DNA of 64,000 bases from PALSA-1296 sp038210275 (GTDB lineage: Bacteria > Bacteroidota > Ignavibacteria > Palsa-1295): assembly GCA_038210275.1 (NCBI GenBank), contig JBBQWV010000012.1:1-64000 (forward strand), written 5' to 3'. Under the pieces are notes generated by a model. The model did no database searches. It saw only the letters and a program-made list of their open reading frames with translations, and was not told the DNA's origin. Within the stretch, counting starts at the first letter, position 1. Every line of letters begins with the position of its first letter. The position numbers and the translations under genes are program-made. Positions 54,866-63,050 of the stretch are shown here, in pieces.

Positions 54866-57388
54866 TTAAAATGCACTTTTTCTCCACTCGTAAACCTGAG
54901 CCGAGTATTCTTCTGCGAGAACTTCTGCCGTTTCTTTCGAATCAGCATCGGTGAGGATCTCGCAATACGGGCGCTCTTTTTCGGGGATGATAAGAACCCA
55001 TGCAGAATTTCCGGCGATCGGGGAAAAACGAATTCCATCGACGAGAGTACGGTCCATTGACTTTGTATGTTCCATCGCCCTGCGCATCACTGTGCCGAGT
55101 TGGTCTTGCGGGCAGAACGCCTGCCGATGTGATTGCTCGCGATGTGGAAGATCTTTTGCAATATCGCCGATCTTTAGATTTGTCCGCGCCATCATCTCCA
55201 GCAACTTCGTTGCGCTATACATTCCGTCAACGGCAAAAAAGTATTCCGGAAAAATAAATCCTCCTCGTGTACCGCCGACAAAACCGGTGTTGGATTTATT
55301 CGATGAAACCATCATCGCCGCATGAGAATTTTTTGTATGGAACACTTCCACGCCATATTCTTTGGCAACAAACTCGACTTCACTTGATGCAGAAATCGGG
55401 ATCGCGATCTTCTTAATAGGTTTGCCCTCAAGTTTGCGGCACTCTAAGAAAAATTTTGTGACAAGTGTAAGCAGATTCTGATTATGATGAAATGCTCCGT
55501 TCTCATCAATGACAGAAATACGTTCGCCGCCGGCATCCAAAATAAATCCGACATCATAGCTGAGCGACGTAACAATATTCTTTAACTGCTCAGTCGAGCG
55601 CTTAAATTCTTCTTTAGCGCGAGTGAGTTTTGTTGGCTCGAGATAGCCGTTAAGAGAAACAACTTCAACTCCGAGTGTACCCAGAATATTCGGGAAGATC
55701 ATCGAAGTAATGCCGAATGCATAATCAATCGCTATACGAAATTTTGCCTTGCTAATAACTTCGGTATCGATCGAAGTCAGGAATGCTTTGCGGTAGGCTT
55801 CGCCTGTGCGAACGGGAAATTCTATCGAACCAACTTTGTCATACGGTGCTCTCGGAAAATCCTCTCCGAAGAAATATCTCTCGATCGTTTTGCCTTTTGT
55901 CGTTGTCAGATCTTTTCCATCAGAATCAAAAAAGATAATGTCGGATCGGCGCTTCTCATAAGGATTTTTTCGAATATGCACTCCCGCTGCCTGTCTGCCG
56001 TTAAGCAGATCATGACGTGTCAACGGAATTGGCGTTTGCTCAAGATCACGTACGTTCACGCCTGCGCTCATCAACCCGCTGGTCAGTGCACGAGAAATAA
56101 CTCGCGAACCCGGATCGCTGTCGCGAGAGACAACAACATACGCGCCTCCGCCGACAAGTGCGCCAAGTGAAGCGCCAACTTTTGCAGTGAACTCAGGCGT
56201 GATCTCGATATTTGATGCCCCGGAAATTCGTGAGTTTGTAAAAAGCGCTTTAGACCAACGGTCTTCAAGAACTAAACTTGTATGCAAGATAGAACCGCTT
56301 TCAATTTGTTTTTGCGGCCAGAGCTTTACGTTCTGCATGATCTCCGCTTTTTCGCCGACCTGACAGCGCTCGCCCATAAAAACGTGCTCATGCACTTTCG
56401 CTTCTGCGCCGATGACACAGTTCGAACAAATCACGGCATGATTAATATAGGCAAGTTCGTCGACAGCAACGCAATCCCAAAGCACCGTGTCTTGTATCAT
56501 CGCCCCTCCGGCAATAACGGAGCCATCGCCGATGACGCTATTAATCACTTTTGCGCCGCGAGCAATTTTGACGTTCTTGCCGATGATGTTCATTCCATAA
56601 AACTCAGCGCCTTCTACTTCTGCGCCTTCTTCAATCACGGCACATTCGGTGCGCGTACCTGATGTACTGAGTTGAACGGTGCCGCCGAGTGCATCAAGAT
56701 GCGCCTCGTGATACTCGATAAGATTTCCAATATCGCGCCAATACCCCGAAGCAACATATCCATAAAGTCCGGCATCTTCTTCCAAGAGGAGCGGGAAAAG
56801 ATCTTTACTGAAATCATATTCGCGGCGATAGGGAATGCGCTCAAACGCTTCAGGTTCCAGAATATAAATTCCTGTATTGATGGTGTCGCTGAATACTTCA
56901 CCCCATGATGGCTTTTCAAGAAAGCGGGCGATCTTTCCATCAGGCTCGGTAATGACCACACCAAATTGCAGAGGATTTTTTACGCGAGTTAGGACAACGG
57001 TTGCTTTTGCTTTTTTCTCTTCGTGAAATTTGATCGCTGCGCTCAGATCAAAATCAGTAAGCACATCACCACTGATTATGAGAATCCGTTCTTTAATGCC
57101 ATGCTGCTCTGTTGCATTACGCACACTTCCGGCAGTGCCGTAATCCGCTTCGGCACGAGTATATTGCATCCGAACTCCGTACGCGCTTCCATCACCGAAG
57201 TAGGAAGTGATCGCTTCAGGTTGAAAAAAAAGCAATGACGTGAGATCAGTCATGCTATGCTCTTTAAGCAAGTTGACGATATGCTGCATCATCGGTTTAT
57301 TCATCAGAGGCACCATCGGTTTTGGGAGGTTGATCGTCAGCGGACGCAGCCTCGTTCCAAATCCCCCTGCCATGATTATTGCTTTCAT
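54866..57388 (-). CDS. Nucleotidyltransferase fused to a degenerate phosphomannomutase-like domain
   Basis: An 840-residue cytoplasmic protein. Residues 1-235 are a sugar-nucleotide transferase (MAGGFGTRLRPLT, LPKPMVPLMNKPM), and 245-375 are left-handed beta-helix hexapeptide repeats. From about 385 a phosphoglucomutase/phosphomannomutase fold follows. The nucleotidyltransferase part fits a GDP-mannose (mannose-1-phosphate guanylyltransferase) or related NDP-sugar role. In the mutase part the catalytic TASHNP loop is replaced by HIRKNP (471-476), the DxDxDR metal loop by DAGGER (618-623), and the sugar-binding GEMSGH-type loop by GGTRGG (705-710). Mutase activity is therefore doubtful and the domain may be regulatory. 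It lies 21 bp downstream of panB. Confidence 0.9.
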   Translation of the reverse strand: MKAIIMAGGFGTRLRPLTINLPKPMVPLMNKPMMQHIVNLLKEHSMTDLTSLLFFQPEAITSYFGDGSAYGVRMQYTRAEADYGTAGSVRNATEQHGIKERILIISGDVLTDFDLSAAIKFHEEKKAKATVVLTRVKNPLQFGVVITEPDGKIARFLEKPSWGEVFSDTINTGIYILEPEAFERIPYRREYDFSKDLFPLLLEEDAGLYGYVASGYWRDIGNLIEYHEAHLDALGGTVQLSTSGTRTECAVIEEGAEVEGAEFYGMNIIGKNVKIARGAKVINSVIGDGSVIAGGAMIQDTVLWDCVAVDELAYINHAVICSNCVIGAEAKVHEHVFMGERCQVGEKAEIMQNVKLWPQKQIESGSILHTSLVLEDRWSKALFTNSRISGASNIEITPEFTAKVGASLGALVGGGAYVVVSRDSDPGSRVISRALTSGLMSAGVNVRDLEQTPIPLTRHDLLNGRQAAGVHIRKNPYEKRRSDIIFFDSDGKDLTTTKGKTIERYFFGEDFPRAPYDKVGSIEFPVRTGEAYRKAFLTSIDTEVISKAKFRIAIDYAFGITSMIFPNILGTLGVEVVSLNGYLEPTKLTRAKEEFKRSTEQLKNIVTSLSYDVGFILDAGGERISVIDENGAFHHNQNLLTLVTKFFLECRKLEGKPIKKIAIPISASSEVEFVAKEYGVEVFHTKNSHAAMMVSSNKSNTGFVGGTRGGFIFPEYFFAVDGMYSATKLLEMMARTNLKIGDIAKDLPHREQSHRQAFCPQDQLGTVMRRAMEHTKSMDRTLVDGIRFSPIAGNSAWVLIIPEKERPYCEILTDADSKETAEVLAEEYSAQVYEWRKSAF

Positions 57389-57409
57389 TGATATTATTTT
57401 TTCAAATGA

Positions 57410-58207
57410 TCAATACGACTCTTCTTTATTGGGGAAATCACCGCTTCGAACATCATCGCCAAATTTCTTAAATGCTCCGCGAACTTCTTCGGCAAGTTTC
57501 AAATATTTTCTTACAAATCGCGGATGAAATTCTTCATTCAGCCCGAGCATATCGTGCAATACAAGTACCTGTCCGTCGCAGCCATTGCCGGCACCGATTC
57601 CGATTGTCGCTACTTGTAATAATTTTGTAAGCTCAGTTGCAAGTGTTGCAGGTATTTTTTCAAGAACGATCGCAAATACTCCGGCATCTTGCAGAGCAAG
57701 TGCATCTTTTTTAATTTGCTCGGCTTCATCAGGGGTGGTGCCGCGTGTGCGATAGGTACCAAATTGATTGATCGATTGCGGTGTCAATCCAAGATGTCCG
57801 CAAACTGGAATTCCGTTATCGGTCATAAGCTTTACCGTGCCGCATACTCGTTCGCCGCCTTCAAGCTTTACTGCGCCTGCGCCTGTTTCCTTCATCACCC
57901 GTCCGGCATTACGGAAGCCATCTTTCTCGCTTGTCTGATACGACATGAACGGCAGATCGCAGACGACCATCGAATACGACTGCGCACCTTTGACGACAGC
58001 TTTCGTATGATAGATCATCTCGTCAAGCGTAACGGGTAGCGTCGTATCATTTCCTTGAATGACATTCGATAGCGAATCGCCGACAAGCAGCATATCAACT
58101 TGCGCATCATTAAGCAGACGCGCAAAAGTATAATCGTAAGCCGTCAGCATTGTGATCTTCTCACCTTGCAGCTTTTTATCAGCGATGGTTCTTGTTGTAA
58201 CTCTCAC
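57410..58207 (-). CDS. panB: 3-methyl-2-oxobutanoate hydroxymethyltransferase PanB
   Basis: A 265-residue TIM-barrel enzyme that makes ketopantoate from alpha-ketoisovalerate and methylene-THF, the first step of pantothenate and CoA synthesis. Family segments are TAYDYTFARL, VGDSLSNVIQG (magnesium Asp), YHTKAVVKGA, VKLEGG, HLGLTPQSINQ and IGIGAGNGCDGQVLVLHD. panC and panD are not nearby. It is first in the long minus-strand run. Confidence 0.96.
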   Translation of the reverse strand: MRVTTRTIADKKLQGEKITMLTAYDYTFARLLNDAQVDMLLVGDSLSNVIQGNDTTLPVTLDEMIYHTKAVVKGAQSYSMVVCDLPFMSYQTSEKDGFRNAGRVMKETGAGAVKLEGGERVCGTVKLMTDNGIPVCGHLGLTPQSINQFGTYRTRGTTPDEAEQIKKDALALQDAGVFAIVLEKIPATLATELTKLLQVATIGIGAGNGCDGQVLVLHDMLGLNEEFHPRFVRKYLKLAEEVRGAFKKFGDDVRSGDFPNKEESY

Positions 58208-58216
58208 TTTGTAAAA

Positions 58217-58246
58217 TATGAAATATGAAATCTGAACTATGAAAGG
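58217..58246. repeat. Left flanking repeat of the four-helix-bundle gene
   Basis: ATGAAATATGAAATCTGAA-type repeat. Bases 58227-58246 are the complement of 58733-58752 with 19 of 20 matching. The repeats enclose the gene at 58266-58646. Confidence 0.7.
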
Positions 58247-58265
58247 GGAAAATGTGAGTTGTTAA

Positions 58266-58646
58266 TTATGAGATAGGTTTCGATTTTGTTATTTTTGCCC
58301 TTTTAACTATTGAAGTCAAGATTGCTATTAGTTCATCAGTTTCCTTCATCAAAGGTGCCAACAGAGTCTCTTTAACTATGCTAGCTTCTACCAAAAGTTC
58401 GAGCCAGTAAAGAGTTTCTTCAAGTTCTCCCAAAGCTCCTTCGTTCTTTGAAACAAAATCCGCAGTAGATTTAGCACGCCGACCTTCACAAAATTGAGCG
58501 CCGACCGATGTACCCGAACGAAGTATCTGTTTTCCGATAACCTGTGCAACCTGAGCTTTCGGAAGAGAAGTATAAAGTTTGATAATTCTTAAAGCATACG
58601 CTTTGACGCGCTTGCGAAGCTCAACATATTTTTGATTTGTATCCAT
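58266..58646 (-). CDS. Four-helix-bundle protein (S23/IVP family)
   Basis: A 126-residue helical protein of the S23 or 23S-rRNA-intervening-sequence family: LRKRVKAYALRIIKLYTSLP, QILRSGTSVGAQFCEGRRAK, FVSKNEGALGELEETLYWL. ATG 58646 is preferred because the earlier start at 58688 adds a hydrophobic stretch lying in the flanking repeat. Members are found inside 23S rRNA insertions or scattered through genomes; their role is not settled. Inverted ATGAAATATG-type repeats flank this copy on both sides, which suggests that it moves as a unit. Confidence 0.86.
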   Translation of the reverse strand: MDTNQKYVELRKRVKAYALRIIKLYTSLPKAQVAQVIGKQILRSGTSVGAQFCEGRRAKSTADFVSKNEGALGELEETLYWLELLVEASIVKETLLAPLMKETDELIAILTSIVKRAKITKSKPIS

Positions 58647-58689
58647 ACAAAAAATATCAAATATAAGGAATATTTCCACCTTCCCCATT

Positions 58690-58752
58690 CATATTTCAGA
58701 TTTCATGCTCCCCATTTTCTTTTTTCCCATATCCTTTCATAGTTCATATTTC
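58690..58752. repeat. Right flanking repeat of the four-helix-bundle gene
   Basis: CATATTTCAGATTTCAT (58690-58706) and CCTTTCATAGTTCATATTTC (58733-58752) are inverted versions of the repeats at 58217-58246. A further CATATTTTTT follows toward the ddl promoter. Confidence 0.7.
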
Positions 58753-58774
58753 CTATCTCATATTTTTTACGCGG

Positions 58775-58782
58775 TATTTTTG
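58775..58782 (+). promoter_or_regulatory. Bacteroidota -7 promoter element for ddl
   Basis: TATTTTTG fits TAnnTTTG exactly and is 25 bp before the ddl ATG. No TTTG is found at the expected -33 position. Confidence 0.4.
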
Positions 58783-58807
58783 CATATTATAATATCAACA
58801 CATCAAA

Positions 58808-59821
58808 ATGAATCTGACAGTATTATTCGGCGGCACGAGCGCTGAACGCGAGATTTCGCTCCTTTCGGGCTATGCAATGGCTCGAGCGTATGAGGCTCTT
58901 GGACACAATGTGACCTTGCTTGATCCTGCTACAGGAAGAACGATGGGCATTAAAGAATATACCATCGCGCCGCCTCATGCCGTTGCTCCTACTCCTGAAG
59001 AACTTGGTACGCTTAATCAGGGAAGTATCTTCGTTGATAGTCTTCTCTCTGATGCGGTGCGCAATGCAGATGTCGTTGTTATCGGTTTGCACGGTGTTCC
59101 AGGCGAGGATGGCACGGTGCAGGCAGTACTTGAACTGCTCGGAAAGAAATTCACAGGAAGCGGATCGCGATCATCCGCCCTTTCAATTGATAAAGCCTAC
59201 ACAAAAATATTAATTGCTGCTGCCGGTGTTCCGACTCCGGCTTGGAGTTTTATTCCAAATTCTGCCCCAGAAACAATTCAGGCAACGATGACTGATGCGA
59301 TTGCAAAAATGAAAGGTGGCATTGTAGTTAAACCGAACGATCAAGGCTCGACGGTCGGGCTGACGATCTCGACTCAGGCAGATTTTGATTTCGAAGCAGG
59401 AATCCGCCTTGCCTGGAAATATTCAAGTGGCGCACTCATCGAAGAATTTATCGAAGGCAGAGAGCTAACCGTTACCGTGCTTAATGGTGAACCACTTCCG
59501 ATCGTAGAGATCGTTGCTGACGGAGGCTTCTATGATTATCATCATAAATACACCAAAGGCATGACGCAATATTTTGCGCCTGCGGAATTGCCAGATGATC
59601 TCACAAAAAAAATTCAGCAGTCCGCGCTCTCTGTTTATAATTGTTGTGATGCAAGAGGGTATGCGCGTATTGATTACCGCCTAAAACCCGACGGCTCATT
59701 CTATTGCCTCGAAATAAATACCCTTCCCGGCATGACAGAAACCAGCCTCGTCCCAAAAGCCGCCAAAGCCGCAGGCATGAGCTTCGAGGAATTATGCAAG
59801 AGGATATTGGATGCGGTCTGA
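58808..59821 (+). CDS. ddl: D-alanine--D-alanine ligase
   Basis: A 337-residue ATP-grasp enzyme that joins two D-alanines for peptidoglycan precursors. Motifs in order are LFGGTSAEREISLLSG, GLHGVPGEDGTVQ, SALSIDKAYTK, VVKPNDQGSTVGL, EEFIEGRELTV and the metal/phosphate site EINTLPGMTETSLVPK. Its length is normal for the family. It is alone, not in a mur/fts cluster. The stop codon abuts a field of palindromic repeats. Confidence 0.95.
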   Translation: MNLTVLFGGTSAEREISLLSGYAMARAYEALGHNVTLLDPATGRTMGIKEYTIAPPHAVAPTPEELGTLNQGSIFVDSLLSDAVRNADVVVIGLHGVPGEDGTVQAVLELLGKKFTGSGSRSSALSIDKAYTKILIAAAGVPTPAWSFIPNSAPETIQATMTDAIAKMKGGIVVKPNDQGSTVGLTISTQADFDFEAGIRLAWKYSSGALIEEFIEGRELTVTVLNGEPLPIVEIVADGGFYDYHHKYTKGMTQYFAPAELPDDLTKKIQQSALSVYNCCDARGYARIDYRLKPDGSFYCLEINTLPGMTETSLVPKAAKAAGMSFEELCKRILDAV

Positions 59822-59886
59822 ACCCGGATTAATGGGATTTTTAAAGGATTTTTGGGATTTTTAAGGACGGGGAGTTGAGTCCAGTG

Positions 59887-59907
59887 GGACGGACTCTTAG
59901 TCCGTCC
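59887..59907. repeat. Short hairpin (GGACGGACT)
   Basis: GGACGGACT, loop CTT, AGTCCGTCC. The AGTCC word is shared with hairpins at 45445 and 60153. Confidence 0.65.
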
Positions 59908-59924
59908 GAAATGAAATGGTTTAC

Positions 59925-59990
59925 GTGTCATTGCGAGGGTATGCGACGATTAGGTAGCATAGGCGGTAGCCCACGAAGCAATCCCCTTAA
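59925..59990. repeat. Half copy of the TCATTGCGAG element
   Basis: It begins GTGTCATTGCGAGGG and contains CACGAAGCAATCCCCTT, as in the complete copies at 6777 and 61060, but the right arm is missing. Confidence 0.6.
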
Positions 59991-60032
59991 TCGTGGTACC
60001 AACATTAAACATTTCTGAATCCCTCTTATCCC

Positions 60033-60136
60033 GCCCACCATTGAAATGGTGGGCTATGTAGTTGTCGTCGCTATAAGCGACTCGGGAATCCATGAAATGG
60101 ATGAAAACAAAATAGCTCACGGTTTCAACCGTGGGC
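60033..60136. repeat. Array of four hairpins
   Basis: In order: GCCCACCATT/AATGGTGGGC (60033-60054), GTCGCT/AGCGAC (60067-60081), ATCCAT/ATGGAT (60088-60102) and GCTCACGGTT/AACCGTGGGC (60115-60136, one G-T mismatch). The first and last hairpins are related to each other at their bases (GCCCAC, GTGGGC). It looks like one REP-like composite unit. Confidence 0.7.
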
Positions 60137-60152
60137 GAGATTTAAATTTTGA

Positions 60153-60180
60153 GAAGAGTCCGCCAACTGGTGGACTCTTC
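60153..60180. repeat. Hairpin, possible terminator
   Basis: GAAGAGTCCGCC (60153-60164) pairs with GGTGGACTCTTC (60169-60180) with one mismatch; GGTTTTAAA follows. It could terminate plus-strand transcripts. Confidence 0.6.
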
Positions 60181-60202
60181 GGTTTTAAAGGAGAAAGTTG
60201 TA

Positions 60203-60251
60203 TGTGTGCAGAGCGATGTTGATGAATTATAAAGAGTTACGGACCAACTTT
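60203..60251 (-). repeat. 49-bp dispersed repeat, copy 2
   Basis: Inverted copy of 38206-38254, 47 of 49 bases identical. It lies in the hairpin field downstream of ddl and DedA. Similarity ends abruptly on both sides. Confidence 0.8.
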
Positions 60252-60343
60252 CAAAGTTATCAACACTGAGTGGATACTTCCAGTCATCCCATAAATGGGA
60301 AGTTCTGAGCATTGAGGGATGAAAGGGATATGAAATTTGTAAA

Positions 60344-60976
60344 TTACTTTTTCCTCGTCCGCAGCCATTGGATAAGTGGCAAAAGGAGTGAAATGCCGAC
60401 AACTCCGAGGACAGCAAGCTGTAGGTATTTTTCGATCTCGGGGAAGGTGCGAGCGATGAAATATCCAACCGATGTAACGGTGCCGATCCAGATGATCGCG
60501 CCGAGGATATTATAGAGCATAAATTTTTTCAGACCCATGCTTGCCGTTCCTGCAACAACTGGAGCGAAAGTTCGGACGATAGGAATAAATCTGGCGAGGA
60601 TCATGGTGATGCCGCCATATTTTTCGTAGAAGGCATGAGTTTTCAGGAGATGATCGCGATTAAAAAATTTGGAATGCGGACGTTCGAATAATTGCTTTCC
60701 GGCTTTAGCACCGATGAAATAGCCGATGGAATTTCCGAGGATCGCCGCTCCGATAAGTGCAAGATCCATGGTGATGAAATCAACTTTGATGACTCCGGTA
60801 GCCGAAAGCAAGCCAGCTGAGATAAGCAGCGTATCGCCAGGAAGGAAGAAGCCTATAAGCAATCCCGTCTCAGCAAAGATGATAAGACAGAGCACCGGGA
60901 TTCCACCGGTAGCAACGATCTGATGTAAGCCATCGGAAGAAAATATCGAATGAAAGAACTGCAAGATAGAATCCAT
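60344..60976 (-). CDS. DedA/VTT-family membrane protein
   Basis: A 210-residue inner-membrane protein with about five hydrophobic segments. Family motifs are FAETGLLIGFFLPGDTLL and ARFIPIVRTFAPVVAGTASM, which contains the key arginines. DedA/VTT proteins act in undecaprenyl-phosphate or phospholipid flipping across the membrane and in envelope homeostasis. It has an 8-bp palindromic hairpin in its 5' region (61005-61024). Confidence 0.93.
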   Translation of the reverse strand: MDSILQFFHSIFSSDGLHQIVATGGIPVLCLIIFAETGLLIGFFLPGDTLLISAGLLSATGVIKVDFITMDLALIGAAILGNSIGYFIGAKAGKQLFERPHSKFFNRDHLLKTHAFYEKYGGITMILARFIPIVRTFAPVVAGTASMGLKKFMLYNILGAIIWIGTVTSVGYFIARTFPEIEKYLQLAVLGVVGISLLLPLIQWLRTRKK

Positions 60977-61004
60977 GAATTTGTTTCCTATGAAAGAAGG
61001 TTAT

Positions 61005-61024
61005 ACTACCGATATTTCGGTAGT
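61005..61024. promoter_or_regulatory. Palindrome upstream of the DedA gene
   Basis: ACTACCGA and TCGGTAGT are perfect complements around TATT, 29 bp before the DedA start on the minus strand. It could be an operator or a leader hairpin. Confidence 0.35.
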
Positions 61025-61059
61025 GAAGTTCAATTTATTTCAGATATAGTATCAGAGTT

Positions 61060-61205
61060 GTGTCATTGCGAAGAGGGCTTTAGCCCGACGAAGCAATCCC
61101 TTAATAGTTTGTAGCGACTTAGGGTCTGCCAATATTTTGGGGGTTGTTTCGTCATCGCGGAGTTTACACTGAGTGAAACGAATGTGCGACTCCTCGCAGC
61201 GACAC
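61060..61205. repeat. Palindromic element of the TCATTGCGAG family
   Basis: It starts GTGTCATTGCGAAGAGGG with CCCGACGAAGCAATCCC, and ends with the inverted GCGACTCCTCGCAGCGACAC. It is the closest relative of the element at 6777-6899. It sits between DedA and the esterase gene. Confidence 0.7.
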
Positions 61206-61236
61206 CATTTTTCACAATTCATCATTCTCAATTCCT

Positions 61237-61971
61237 ATGGAGCGAATACTTGATTCATGGCATAGCCCGAACCTCGGCAAAGAGATGCCGATCGTTTCTT
61301 ACGGATTCAGCGGTCCGGCATTTCTGATGTTTCCATCGGCAGCGGCAGATTATTTGGAGTACGAACGATTTTATCTTATTGATTCGATCAAGCATCATCT
61401 TGAATCGGGAAGGATGAGAGCTTTCTCGATCAACTCGATCAATTCCGATAGTTGGCTGAATAGCGAGATCGAGCCGCGATTAAAAGCGATTCGGCATCAG
61501 CAGTATAATCAGTATATTACTGAAGAGGTTTATCCGTTCATCAAAGAGAAGATGGGACAGGATCGCCCGACTCTTTATACATCCGGTGTTTCCTTCGGTG
61601 CGTTGCACGGAATGAATACATTGCTTCGTCGCCCTGATATTTTTGATGGCGTCATTGCAATGAGCGGAGTTTATGATCTCAAGGAATATTCGAAAGGATA
61701 TTTCGATCAGGATGTTTATTTTAATTCGCCGATGGATTATATGCCGAATCTGACGGATGAGAATACTTTGAATCGACTTCGCAACAATAAAAAGATATAT
61801 CTTTATACCGGAAGCGGTGAGTATGAAGATCCTTCAGGTAGTTGGAAGATGGCAGAAGTGTTGGGACAAAAAGATATTCCGAATTTTGTAGAATGCTGGG
61901 ATCAGAATTGGAAACATGATTGGCCAACGTGGAGAGAGATGTTGCCGCAGGCGATAGAAAAATATTTTTAA
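61237..61971 (+). CDS. Esterase-family alpha/beta hydrolase
   Basis: A 244-residue soluble protein of the esterase D/PHB-depolymerase-like type. The nucleophile elbow is SGVSFGALHG with Ser119; a family-like IVSYGFSGPAFLMFPSAA starts the fold, and VIAMSGVYDLKEY follows the elbow. The catalytic His is probably in the C-terminal WKHDWPTW. The natural substrate is unknown. Its stop overlaps the stop of the convergent methyltransferase gene by 4 bp. Confidence 0.85.
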   Translation: MERILDSWHSPNLGKEMPIVSYGFSGPAFLMFPSAAADYLEYERFYLIDSIKHHLESGRMRAFSINSINSDSWLNSEIEPRLKAIRHQQYNQYITEEVYPFIKEKMGQDRPTLYTSGVSFGALHGMNTLLRRPDIFDGVIAMSGVYDLKEYSKGYFDQDVYFNSPMDYMPNLTDENTLNRLRNNKKIYLYTGSGEYEDPSGSWKMAEVLGQKDIPNFVECWDQNWKHDWPTWREMLPQAIEKYF

Positions 61972-62750
61972 GATAACTTTCTCGCAACGAGCATTACCGT
62001 TTCATATTTCTCGACGACATTTCTATCAGGGAAAGCTTTTCCTAATTCCTGATGTGCCTGTTCTATGAAATGTGGAAGATCAGAGGAAGAGATTCCCATT
62101 CCGACATACGATTTGGACAACAAAAATCCGACGTAACTTTCGGGAGTATAATGGGCTTCGAACGAAAAAGTATATCGTTCGATAGGACCGAAGAGATTTG
62201 ATTCTTTGATATGGTCGGGGAAATCTGCGCTGAGAATATCGGCACCGCCTTTATATAGCGGATTGTATTTTTTTATGAGCACAACGATATCGGTATAATA
62301 TTTATCTTTCGTATTCTGTACCTGATTCCATAAGAGTACGATCTGTTTTTTTGGTTTTAGGATTCGGCTTGCTTCTTGAAGCGCTGCAGATTTATTCATC
62401 CAATGAAATGCTTGAGCAAGAGTGACAAGATCAAGTGATTCAGTTTGCAAGCCCGTTGCCTCTCCGGGAGCTTCGATGGTACGGATGTTAGAAAGACCTT
62501 CTTCATTTGCTGAGTTCTGCAATTGTTCAAGCATCACACTTGCCGTATCAACGGCATAAACGAGACGGACATACTTCGCAAGTTCGATTGCAATGCGTCC
62601 TGTGCCTGTTCCGATATCAGCTACTTCACTTGCTTTATCAAGCTCTCCGAGCGTGACGAGAAATAGCAATGCTTCCGGCGGATAGTGAGGACGATACGCA
62701 TCGTACTGTTCAGCCAGCGCATTGAATATGGTTTTATTATCGAATATCAT
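61968..62750 (-). CDS. Class I SAM-dependent methyltransferase
   Basis: A 260-residue methyltransferase. Motif I is VADIGTGTGRIAIELA, followed by VYAVDTASVML and, at motif IV, LDLVTLAQAFHWMNKS, the signature of the UbiE/Methyltransf_11 type. The substrate cannot be named. It lies 25 bp after the acylphosphatase gene, the last of a three-gene minus-strand run. Confidence 0.88.
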   Translation of the reverse strand: MIFDNKTIFNALAEQYDAYRPHYPPEALLFLVTLGELDKASEVADIGTGTGRIAIELAKYVRLVYAVDTASVMLEQLQNSANEEGLSNIRTIEAPGEATGLQTESLDLVTLAQAFHWMNKSAALQEASRILKPKKQIVLLWNQVQNTKDKYYTDIVVLIKKYNPLYKGGADILSADFPDHIKESNLFGPIERYTFSFEAHYTPESYVGFLLSKSYVGMGISSSDLPHFIEQAHQELGKAFPDRNVVEKYETVMLVARKLS

Positions 62751-62775
62751 TTATTATTTTTAGCACAAGAAGAGC

Positions 62776-63045
62776 TTATCGTATGTCAAACGAGACTTCA
62801 TCTTCAAGAACAGTTAATTCTTCCGAGACAACAGATTCAACAATTGCATCCGGCGGTCCATGATGCACCCACTGAATGAAGCGTTCTAAGTCCTGAGGGG
62901 TTCCCTGAACTTCGATCTCGACGGAGCCGTTGGGGAGATTTCTGGCATATCCGGTGAGATTATTGAGCCGTGCTTTGCGTCTGGTATTATGCCGAAAGCC
63001 GACTCCTTGAACGATGCCTAGTACGATGAGATGAAAACGCTGCAC
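62776..63045 (-). CDS. acyP: Acylphosphatase
   Basis: An 89-residue enzyme that hydrolyses acyl phosphates. The phosphate loop is GIVQGVGFR with catalytic Arg18; the second key residue is Asn36 in GYARNLPNG, 18 residues later as in known acylphosphatases. It starts 5 bp after the acyl-CoA dehydrogenase stop, so the two are co-expressed. Confidence 0.94.
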   Translation of the reverse strand: MQRFHLIVLGIVQGVGFRHNTRRKARLNNLTGYARNLPNGSVEIEVQGTPQDLERFIQWVHHGPPDAIVESVVSEELTVLEDEVSFDIR

Positions 63046-63050
63046 AAATT

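Larger units (their letters stand above)
59822..60343. other. Gene-free field of dispersed hairpins
   Basis: Over 522 bases I count at least eight separate hairpin or repeat units and no credible gene: a GGATTTTT-rich stretch at 59825-59865 and the elements at 59887, 59925, 60033 (four hairpins), 60153 and 60203. The variety suggests repeated landing of different small palindromic elements at one neutral site after ddl. Confidence 0.6.

Noticed and set aside
60033..60136. Possible CRISPR array
   Set aside because: The four hairpins differ in sequence and spacing; there are no identical direct repeats with unique spacers and no cas genes in the window.
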